DNA of 55,042 nucleotides, from positions 1 through 55,042 of the forward strand of contig JAFPUE010000089.1 in assembly GCA_017395555.1 (NCBI GenBank), in the 5' to 3' direction. How positions within the stretch are numbered: position 1 is the first letter of the stretch; every line of letters begins with the position of its first letter. This DNA is from Ruminiclostridium sp. GTDB lineage: Bacteria; Bacillota; Clostridia; Oscillospirales; Ruminococcaceae. The notes under the pieces are model-generated. The model was not told where the DNA came from and did no database searches. It saw only the letters and a list, made by a program, of their open reading frames with translations. This document shows positions 42,842 to 50,416 of this stretch, piece after piece. The position numbers and the translations under genes are program-made.

Positions 42842-44488
42842 ATGGCATGGTATGACGAGGCGGTGTTTTATCACATCTACCCGCTGGGACTGACCGGAGC
42901 ACCGAAGCAGAACGATTACGGCGAGCCGGTACACAGACTGAACACGCTTGTTCCGTGGATAGATCATCTGAAAAAGATCGGAGTGAACGCGCTCTACATC
43001 GGACCGCTTTTTGAATCGGTGGGACACGGCTACGAAACGACGGATTACAGGAAGCTCGACAGCAGGCTCGGAACGAACGAGGATCTGACCGATTTCGTGA
43101 AGAAATGTCACGAGGCGGAGATAAAGGTGATCCTTGACGGCGTTTTCAACCACACGGGGCGTGACTTCTTCGCGTTTAAGGATATCAGGGAAAAGCGCGA
43201 GGCTTCCGCGTACAGGGACTGGTACTGCAACGTAAATTTCGGCGGCAACAACGAGTACAATGACGGCTTTTCCTATGACAACTGGGGCGGCTACAACCTG
43301 CTCGTCAAGCTGAACCAGAGAAATCCCGCTGTTAAAGACTATATCTGCGATGTTATACGTTTCTGGGTAAATGAATTTGATATCGACGGTCTGCGTCTCG
43401 ACGCGGCGGATGTGCTGGATTTTGACTTCATGAAGGCTCTGCGCCGCACAGCGGACGAGGTCAAGCCGGATTTCTGGCTCATGGGCGAGGTCATTCACGG
43501 CAATTATTCCAGGTGGGCGAACGACAACACTCTGCACAGTGTTACGAATTATACGCTACACAAGGGCCTTTACAGCGGCATGAACGATCACAATTTCTTT
43601 GAGATCGCGCACACTATACGCTATACCAACGGTATGCTCTCCGCAAATATAAAGCTGTACAATTTCGTGGACAACCACGACGTTGAGCGTATCAGCACTA
43701 AGCTCATCAACAAGGCGCATTACACACCCGTTCACATAATGCTGTTCACTCTTCCCGGCATACCTTCGATATATTACGGAAGCGAGTTCGGTATAGAGGG
43801 CAGAAAGGAACGGTTCTCGGATGATTCTCTCCGCCCGTTCATTGACCTTAAAGAGCACGAAAACGACTATGAAAGCAACCCCTGCACGAAGCTGACAGCG
43901 GCGCTCGGTGCAATACACAAAAAGTACAGCTGCGATCTCTGCGGCGTGGATTACAGGGAGCTCTGCCTGACGAACCGACAGTTCGCTTACGGACGCGGCA
44001 GACTGATCGTTGCGCTGAACAATGATGACAAGGCTGCGGATATAAATGTCGCGGCGGCGTACGGCGAATACACCGGTCTGCTGTATGGCGGAAAGGTAAC
44101 CGCTTCGGGAGGACGGCTGCAGATACATCTGCTGCCGAATAACGGAGAGATATACGCTCCCGCGGACGGCGGCACAGACAGCACAGGCGCGCTTCCCATA
44201 CCCGAACCGAAGACAGAAAATCCTGCGGAGGTAAAGACTGCTGAGACAAAGCCCGAGGAAGCTGTGCAGAAACCTGCCGGAAACACGGAGAAGAAGGCGG
44301 AAAAGACCGATCCTTATTCCGTGGAGATACCGGATATCCCTTACGATATGATGACGGTTGAGCAGCTTCAGGCGGTCATTCTCGCGAAAATGGCGAAGAA
44401 CGGACCCGTGACGGAGCAGATGCGCAGGGACGTTGAGGCGAATATCTGGCATAATTCGCTTGTCAACTGGGCGAACAGCTTCAGATAA
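42842..44488 (+). CDS. Cytoplasmic GH13 alpha-amylase-family glycosidase with C-terminal extension
   Basis: A 548-residue enzyme without signal peptide. The four GH13 regions are visible: DGVFNHTG (about 99), GLRLDAADVLD (about 183, nucleophile Asp), GEVIHG (about 214, acid/base Glu) and FVDNHDVERI (about 274, catalytic Asp). The opening YHIYPLGLTGAPKQND resembles neopullulanase or cyclomaltodextrinase-like members. A domain C follows to about residue 440. Then comes a Pro/Glu/Lys-rich linker (residues about 445-485) and a C-terminal segment EQLQAVILAKMAKNGPVTEQMRRDVEANIWHNSLVNWANSFR, which is not part of GH13. GGAGG precedes the ATG. Intracellular use of maltodextrins or glycogen is likely. 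Confidence 0.9.
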   Translation: MAWYDEAVFYHIYPLGLTGAPKQNDYGEPVHRLNTLVPWIDHLKKIGVNALYIGPLFESVGHGYETTDYRKLDSRLGTNEDLTDFVKKCHEAEIKVILDGVFNHTGRDFFAFKDIREKREASAYRDWYCNVNFGGNNEYNDGFSYDNWGGYNLLVKLNQRNPAVKDYICDVIRFWVNEFDIDGLRLDAADVLDFDFMKALRRTADEVKPDFWLMGEVIHGNYSRWANDNTLHSVTNYTLHKGLYSGMNDHNFFEIAHTIRYTNGMLSANIKLYNFVDNHDVERISTKLINKAHYTPVHIMLFTLPGIPSIYYGSEFGIEGRKERFSDDSLRPFIDLKEHENDYESNPCTKLTAALGAIHKKYSCDLCGVDYRELCLTNRQFAYGRGRLIVALNNDDKAADINVAAAYGEYTGLLYGGKVTASGGRLQIHLLPNNGEIYAPADGGTDSTGALPIPEPKTENPAEVKTAETKPEEAVQKPAGNTEKKAEKTDPYSVEIPDIPYDMMTVEQLQAVILAKMAKNGPVTEQMRRDVEANIWHNSLVNWANSFR

Positions 44489-44525
44489 ACAAAGTGCGCC
44501 GTCCGGCGGAACAAAAATCCAACAT

Positions 44526-44562
44526 CAGCCCGGTTTTAATACAGACCGGGCTGTATTTGTTT
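44526..44562 (+). terminator. Terminator of the GH13 unit
   Basis: Stem agcccgg/ccgggct with a 12-nt loop (44526-44552), followed by GTATTTGTTTTG. Confidence 0.75.
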
Positions 44563-44605
44563 TGCCGGAGCCCTTTATACATGCGCTTCCCGCGGCGGTG
44601 TAAAT

Positions 44606-44804
44606 AATGTGTCCTCAACAACTGCCTTTTGGCAGTTGTTGTTCCGAAATCCGCAAAGCGGAATTCGGAAAGCCTTAAAAATACGCTTTCAGCGTCTTTT
44701 TAAGGCGGACACATTCTTTGATGTCAGGCTCATTCCGCCCTACGGGCGGACAAAAGTCTTCAAGCTACGCTATAAAGACTTTTCGCGGTTGATGAGCAGA
44801 CATT
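44606..44804. repeat. Multi-branched inverted-repeat element (four-way then three-way junction)
   Basis: Stem aatgtgtcc/ggacacatt (44606-44614 with 44707-44715) closes three abutting hairpins: 44617-44640 (10 bp), 44642-44670 (13 bp, one mismatch) and 44672-44706 (10 + 4 bp). A second unit pairs 44721-44725 with 44799-44803 and 44728-44733 with 44792-44797 around two hairpins: tccgccc/gggcgga (44734-44750) and aaaagtctt/aagactttt (44752-44783). Linkers inside the first junction are 0-2 nt. It has no visible promoter or poly-U end of its own. Confidence 0.85.
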
Positions 44805-44835
44805 AAATATTGATGATAAAAATATATACAAATCA

Positions 44836-44864
44836 TTGATTTGGGGAGAAAAATATGTTATAAT
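44836..44864 (+). promoter_or_regulatory. Promoter of the large hybrid kinase
   Basis: TTGATT (44836-44841), 17 bp, TATAAT (44859-44864). Confidence 0.78.
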
Positions 44865-44954
44865 ATAATATGGATTATTGTGGACGCAATACGTTTCGCC
44901 GCTTTTTTGTGAGAAGGAAGCCTGCGGCGGGTCTTGCGGTAAAGGAAAAGATAT

Positions 44955-47900
44955 ATGGGAAACAGAAAACAGGCATTAAGCAATATAATAAGATATATTC
45001 TTATAATGACATTTATCATCGCCGTGAATGTGACGCTTGACATAGTGCTCACGATACAGTCCGGCAGCGCTATGAAGGATCTCATCGGTTCGAGAATGCT
45101 CGATGTTACGAACACCGCCGCCGATATGATCGACGGTGACGCGCTGAAAAGTGTGACTCCCGCCGATAAAGGCACTCCGGAGTACGAGTCCGTTATGAGG
45201 ATACTTACGTATTTTCAGGACAACATAGAGCTGAAATACATCTACTGCATCAGAGAAGAATCGGACGGGAAATTCGTTTTCGGTCTTGACCCGACTATCG
45301 AAGACCCCGCGGAATTCGGCGCGCCCGTTATTTATACCGATGCGCTTTATGCGGCAAGTAAGGGAACGCCCTCTGTGGACGCCAACGCCTATGACGACGC
45401 GTGGGGTTCATTTTACAGCGCTTACAGCCCGGTTTACGCCTCGGACGGCTCGCTCGCGGGTATAATCGCCGTCGATCTCAGCAAGGAATGGTTCGACGAT
45501 CAGATGTCCGCGCAGGCAAACACCGTCATTGTCGTCAATACGCTGTCGCTTTTGGTCTGCTCTGTTCTTGTCATATTTATGGCACGCGGCGCGAGAAGGC
45601 GCAGGATCATGTCGGAGCAGCTTGCCGCGACTGCCGATATCTACATATCCATGCACGAGATAAATATTGTCAGTGACACATTCGTCGAGATATATAACAA
45701 GAGCGCGCAGAATATCAAGTCCATAGGCGAAAGCAAGGCGAAAGCCAGTCAGGTCCTTAAGGCGATGTACGAGAAGATCACTGACCCGTCCTATACTGAC
45801 CGTATGCTCGAATTCGTCGATCTCGATACCCTGAACGAGCGTCTGGAGGACTCCACCACCATTATCAACGAGTACCTGAGTATGGAAGGGAAGTGGCGCA
45901 GAGCCCGTTTTATCGTATCCGAGAGAAACAGCTCCGGGAACGTGGTGCGCGTTGTGTATCTTATCGAGGACATAGATGCTGAGAAGAGAGAACGCGATAT
46001 GACGCTCGAAGCCGTAAAGCTGATGAACGAGCAGATATCGTCCGTCGCGAACATCTATTTCTCCATGCACGATATTGACCTTACAAACAACACCCTGCGT
46101 GAGATAAAGACACACGTCTCGGATATTTCCTCCTTCTTTGCCGTAAATGTGGAAAACGCGCAGCAGCTTGTGTTTGAAGAGGTTGATAAGTCGGTAAGCG
46201 AGATATCGTGGGCTGCTATGCGTGAGTTCGTCGATTTCAGCACGATAGAGGAGCGCTTCAAGGATGCGAACACGATCACCGAGGAGTTCCTGAACCGCTA
46301 TAACGTATGGTGCAGAGCAAGACTTGTCATTTCAAAGTGCGGCACCGACGGAAAGATAGAGCACGTTCTGTGGCTCATAGAGAGCATAGACGAGGAAAAG
46401 AGAAGGCGTGACGCCATTTCCGAGGAAGCGCGGAACCTCAACTACCAGATATCTTCGATATCCAATATCTATATGGTTGTTTACGATGTGGATATTATCA
46501 AGAACACATTCAGCATCATAAAGTCGGAATATGATGTGGTAAACAACATTGTCGGCAGTCAGCGCACTGATACCCAGTCCGCAGTGATCAGGGTAATGAC
46601 GGCAATAACCGACGAAAGTTCGATGGACGAGATGATGCGGTTCATAGATCTGAGCACTCTCGAACGCCGTCTCGCTAACACGAATACCGTAACGCTCGAA
46701 TTTATCACCAAGACAAAGAGGTGGATAAGAGTACGCTTCCTTGTGTCGAGACGCACCAATCTCGGCAGGCTGTCGCACGTTCTGTGGCTCGCCGAGGACA
46801 TAGACGAGGAAAAGAAGGAGCGCGACAAGCTGATAGATATGTCCGAGCGCGCAATTGCCGCGAGCGAAGCGAAATCCCTGTTCCTGTCGAATATGTCGCA
46901 TGAGATACGCACGCCTATCAACGCTGTTCTCGGCATGAACGAGATGATACTGCGTGAATGTGACGATCAGAACATACTTTCGTATTCCAACAGCATAAGG
47001 ATTGCCGGAACAACGCTGCTCGGCATTATCAACGACATTCTCGACTTCTCAAAGATCGAGGCGGGAAAAATGGAGATAATCCCCGGCGATTATGACCTGT
47101 CCTCAATGATAAACGATCTTGTGAATATGATACAGACGAGAGCGGACGACAGGGGCTTAAAGCTGGAGCTCAACATAAGCAAGAAGATACCGAAGCTGCT
47201 TCGCGGCGACGAGGTGCGCATAAAGCAGGTAATAACCAATCTGCTCACAAACGCGGTCAAGTACACCGAGAAGGGTACCGTTACATTCGGCATAAACTGC
47301 GAGAAGATACCCGACGATCCGGGCAGCGTGATACTCGATATCTCTGTCAGCGATACCGGTATCGGCATCAGGAAGGAGGATATGCACAAGCTGTTCTCCG
47401 AGTTTGACCGTATCGAGGAGGACCGCAACCGCAAAGTCGAGGGAACGGGTCTCGGCATCAGTATAACGCAGAGACTTCTTCAGATGATGAACTCGTCGCT
47501 TGAGGTAGAAAGCGTTTACGGACTTGGTTCGCGCTTCTCGTTCAGGCTGAAGCAGACCGTTGTGAAGTGGGATGAGATCGGCGACTACGAGACCGCATAC
47601 AAGGAGGCTGCCGAAAGCCGCAGCAAATATCAGGAGAAATTCAGAGCGCCTTCTGCGGAGGTGCTTGTGATAGACGATACGCAGATGAACCTCAAAGTGT
47701 TCATAAAGCTGCTCAAACAGACGGAGGTCAGGATAGACACTGCGGGCAGCGGCAAGGAAGGACTTGCGCTTGCATACAAGAAAAAATACGATATCATATT
47801 CCTCGATCACATGATGCCGGAAATGGACGGTATCGAAACTCTCCACGCACTTCGTGAGAGGACGGCCGATCCGAACCTGAATACACCGGTGATATGCCTT

Positions 47901-48533
47901 ACGGCGAATGCCGTTGCGGGTGCGCGTGAGCAATATCTCGCGGAGGGCTTCAACGGCTATCTCACGAAACCGATAGACCCCGAAAAGCTCGAAGAGATGC
48001 TGCTCGATTATCTGCCGGAAGAAAAGATACAGCCGGCGGAGGAAGAGACGGAGAAGAAGCCGGAACCCGAGCCCGTTAAGAAACCGGAGCCAAAACCGGA
48101 AAATGAGATCCTGCTCAGAAAGCCCGCGAAGGAGAAAAAGCCCGCCGACATTGGCGGTGCGAGACTGCCGCTGTTCCTTTCTCGCACGGACGAGCTTGAC
48201 CTCGAAAGGGGCATAACCGGCAACGGCTCTGTAGAAGGATATCTCGAAGCGCTGGAGATCTACGCGGAGATGATAGACGGTATCGTTGCGGAAACGAGAA
48301 GATACTGGCAGGCAGGCGATCTTGAAAATACGACTATCAAGATACACGCGATGAAGAGCACGTCACGCGTTATCGGTGCAATGGAGATCGGAGCGCTCGC
48401 GCAGGAGCTTGAATACGCAGGAAAAGACGGCGATGCCGGAAAGCTGGGCGAACGTATCGAAGAGCTGTTTGACCGGTGCCTGAAGCTCGCCGAGGTGCTG
48501 AGTCCGCTTGTGGAACAAAGCGAGAAACAATAA
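44955..48533 (+). CDS. Large membrane hybrid histidine kinase with three repeated sensor-like domains, REC and Hpt
   Basis: A 1192-residue protein. One span (12-32), an extracellular Cache-like sensor (about 35-190) and a second span (about 192-212) lead to three tandem copies (about 221-357, 358-495 and 496-632) of a domain of about 137 residues. Each has IYxSMHxxD near its start, a FVD-x-x-TLxER segment, and a W-x-R-x-RFxVS...VLWLxEDIDEEK close; the fold is probably PAS-like. Then come HisKA (FLSNMSHEIRTPINAV, His about 649), HATPase (VSDTGIGI, GTGLGIS), REC (VLVIDDTQMN, phospho-Asp in IFLDHMMPE about 950), a Pro/Glu/Lys linker and Hpt (KIHAMKSTSR, His about 1131). AAAGGA lies 8 nt before the ATG. 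It is a single-gene unit; no partner regulator is adjacent. Confidence 0.9.
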   Translation: MGNRKQALSNIIRYILIMTFIIAVNVTLDIVLTIQSGSAMKDLIGSRMLDVTNTAADMIDGDALKSVTPADKGTPEYESVMRILTYFQDNIELKYIYCIREESDGKFVFGLDPTIEDPAEFGAPVIYTDALYAASKGTPSVDANAYDDAWGSFYSAYSPVYASDGSLAGIIAVDLSKEWFDDQMSAQANTVIVVNTLSLLVCSVLVIFMARGARRRRIMSEQLAATADIYISMHEINIVSDTFVEIYNKSAQNIKSIGESKAKASQVLKAMYEKITDPSYTDRMLEFVDLDTLNERLEDSTTIINEYLSMEGKWRRARFIVSERNSSGNVVRVVYLIEDIDAEKRERDMTLEAVKLMNEQISSVANIYFSMHDIDLTNNTLREIKTHVSDISSFFAVNVENAQQLVFEEVDKSVSEISWAAMREFVDFSTIEERFKDANTITEEFLNRYNVWCRARLVISKCGTDGKIEHVLWLIESIDEEKRRRDAISEEARNLNYQISSISNIYMVVYDVDIIKNTFSIIKSEYDVVNNIVGSQRTDTQSAVIRVMTAITDESSMDEMMRFIDLSTLERRLANTNTVTLEFITKTKRWIRVRFLVSRRTNLGRLSHVLWLAEDIDEEKKERDKLIDMSERAIAASEAKSLFLSNMSHEIRTPINAVLGMNEMILRECDDQNILSYSNSIRIAGTTLLGIINDILDFSKIEAGKMEIIPGDYDLSSMINDLVNMIQTRADDRGLKLELNISKKIPKLLRGDEVRIKQVITNLLTNAVKYTEKGTVTFGINCEKIPDDPGSVILDISVSDTGIGIRKEDMHKLFSEFDRIEEDRNRKVEGTGLGISITQRLLQMMNSSLEVESVYGLGSRFSFRLKQTVVKWDEIGDYETAYKEAAESRSKYQEKFRAPSAEVLVIDDTQMNLKVFIKLLKQTEVRIDTAGSGKEGLALAYKKKYDIIFLDHMMPEMDGIETLHALRERTADPNLNTPVICLTANAVAGAREQYLAEGFNGYLTKPIDPEKLEEMLLDYLPEEKIQPAEEETEKKPEPEPVKKPEPKPENEILLRKPAKEKKPADIGGARLPLFLSRTDELDLERGITGNGSVEGYLEALEIYAEMIDGIVAETRRYWQAGDLENTTIKIHAMKSTSRVIGAMEIGALAQELEYAGKDGDAGKLGERIEELFDRCLKLAEVLSPLVEQSEKQ

Positions 48534-48538
48534 AAAAC

Positions 48539-48579
48539 ACAGCCGTCTGTCGGTTTACCACCGGCAAACGGCTGTTTTT
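48539..48579. terminator. Bidirectional terminator between hybrid kinase and S41 gene
   Basis: Stem acagccgt/aacggctgt with inner cggt/accg (48539-48575), T-run on the right and A-run on the left. Confidence 0.88.
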
Positions 48580-48628
48580 CTTTTCCCATGATCTGATCGC
48601 AGCGAGCATTAAACTGTAAACTGAAATT

Positions 48629-50368
48629 TTACGCTCTGCTGTCGATGAGCTCCAGAGTACGCCTGAACGGCGCATCCCAAAGAGCTCTGTACTCGTATTG
48701 GGTCAGCTTGTCGGAGATCTCCGGATCTTCCGTGAGCTTGAGAAATGCTTTGACGGATTCCCAGTTGAGCGGGCAGTAAATATCCGGAGCGGTGCCGAGG
48801 ATATTGTTCTCGGGAAGATGCTCGGAGACGCCGGGCGCATACGCTAAGGAGAACTTGCTCTCGGGGAGGTAGTAGTTGAGCGGGTTGCCCGAGAAGCCCT
48901 CGCCCGAGGTGTTCTCGCCGATAATGGTCACGTTGTCCTGCTCTGCGGCGATAGCGGTGAAAATATCTCCGGAAGAGAATGTGCAGTCCGAGATCAGCAC
49001 ATAGATATTAAACTTCTTCTTCGCTTCTCCGTTTGCGGTATAATCCTGGTAATAAACCATATAATCGCCCTTGTCTTCGGGAGTCTGGTCATACGAATCG
49101 GCAAGGAAATCAAGATATTTCATCGGGATATCCGCCTTGGGGAACCGCGCATAGTTTATCCAGCCGACCGGCTTGTCAAATATCGCTCTGCAAAGACCTT
49201 CCGTAACAAAATTGAAGTCTCCGCCGCCGTTGGACCTGACATCAACGATGATGTTTTCCGCATCAATTTCATCTATCGCGGCGGTCAGATCCTCATATAC
49301 CATATCTATCTCGGAGGAGAGGCACGTTGTAGTTCTTATGAACACCAGCTTGCGGTCTTTGTCTGTCACTATTGAATAGGTCTTCGGCTCGGGCTCTTCG
49401 GCTGCTTCCGAAGTGCTTTCGGTTTCGGGTTCGGAAGGGCTTTCAACTTCTGTGGCGGTTGTGGTTTCCGCAACCGGTTCATCTTCCTTGCCGTGGTTCG
49501 GGTACAGCTTGTTTTTGTAATACGCGGCAACATTGAATTTCGCGGAGTTGTAAAGCGTCTTTCTGACAATGCTTCCGTCGGGCATTTCTATTTCCGCCTC
49601 GTACTCGTCGCCTATATTGTCATTGAAATACAGAGCATACACTCTGACGCGGTCATTTTCCGAGTCATAAGACCATGTATAAAACGTATCGAGCTTCCGT
49701 ATTGCGGTATCTATCGGCTCGCCGTTCAGAGTGAGCAGCTTGCCGTTTATGATATCTTCAAACTGTTCGTTGCCGAAATTGTTATTGATAAAGACGTAAT
49801 CCCCGCCGTAGTAAAGTGCAGTAGCGGCTTTCTGATCGTATGACCACATTCTGTCTTCAATCTGCACCCAGAAGTCGTAATTCGTTTTAATAACATCGTC
49901 GTAACCGAGCTCCCACATCAGCGGGAAGTCGAGCTCGGCTTTCAGCTGATCGGTAGGTGCGGCGAGGAAGTTGTGTCCGCCGGGAAGCCTTGTCATGAAC
50001 GATGTCATCACAGCTAAAAACTCATACTCATCGGTGCAGCTTTCGATACGGGGTCTGAACGTGTTATAAAGCTCCTCGTAATCTATCTTCAGGTACTTTT
50101 CCCACTGCGCCGTCGTAAGTGAATTGGTAACGGCAGTATCGTACAGAAAGTCAAAGTCCTTGAGCATCTGTTCGGTTGTCAGCGTCCGCTCGGTATATGT
50201 CATTCCCTCGGAACCTTTGTCGAGCGCGTCGAGACCGCCAAGCAGCCTTAAATAGGCGAACAGCCATTTGTGGAATATGACACACAGTATCAGTGTCAGT
50301 ACGACGATCCCCAGAACGAACCAAAGTAAGACTTTCAGGACCCTGTGACGCTTTTTTCCCTTAACCAT
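48629..50368 (-). CDS. S41-family (tail-specific-type) serine protease, membrane-anchored
   Basis: A 579-residue protein with a single N-terminal span (about 12-35) after a basic start, so the protease domain faces outward. The C-terminal part is the S41 core: NIIVDVRSNGGGDFNF and the catalytic Ser in ISDCTFSSGDIFTAI (about residue 466), then GENTSGEGFSG. A Pro/Glu/Ser/Thr-rich linker (about 300-330) splits it from an N-terminal helical part. No PDZ domain is obvious. The ATG at 50368 follows GAGGTG by 6 nt; the GTG at 50377 is less likely. It starts 48 nt after the EAL gene and may be co-transcribed with it. Confidence 0.85.
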   Translation of the reverse strand: MVKGKKRHRVLKVLLWFVLGIVVLTLILCVIFHKWLFAYLRLLGGLDALDKGSEGMTYTERTLTTEQMLKDFDFLYDTAVTNSLTTAQWEKYLKIDYEELYNTFRPRIESCTDEYEFLAVMTSFMTRLPGGHNFLAAPTDQLKAELDFPLMWELGYDDVIKTNYDFWVQIEDRMWSYDQKAATALYYGGDYVFINNNFGNEQFEDIINGKLLTLNGEPIDTAIRKLDTFYTWSYDSENDRVRVYALYFNDNIGDEYEAEIEMPDGSIVRKTLYNSAKFNVAAYYKNKLYPNHGKEDEPVAETTTATEVESPSEPETESTSEAAEEPEPKTYSIVTDKDRKLVFIRTTTCLSSEIDMVYEDLTAAIDEIDAENIIVDVRSNGGGDFNFVTEGLCRAIFDKPVGWINYARFPKADIPMKYLDFLADSYDQTPEDKGDYMVYYQDYTANGEAKKKFNIYVLISDCTFSSGDIFTAIAAEQDNVTIIGENTSGEGFSGNPLNYYLPESKFSLAYAPGVSEHLPENNILGTAPDIYCPLNWESVKAFLKLTEDPEISDKLTQYEYRALWDAPFRRTLELIDSRA

Positions 50369-50416
50369 TGTAAACACCTCATATTTTGCGGTATTGCTTC
50401 AATATCTGTCGAAGGG

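Larger units (their letters stand above)
44489..44954. other. 466-bp intergenic region with terminator, cloverleaf element and promoter
   Basis: No gene that I trust. From left to right: a terminator (44526-44552), multi-branched inverted repeats (44606-44804) and the hybrid-kinase promoter (44836-44864). A 65-codon frame from 44609 lies entirely within the inverted repeats. Confidence 0.8.

Noticed and set aside
44609..44806. 65-codon open frame across the multi-branched element
   Set aside because: It lies wholly inside inverted repeats, has no ribosome binding site and its sequence is dictated by the hairpins.
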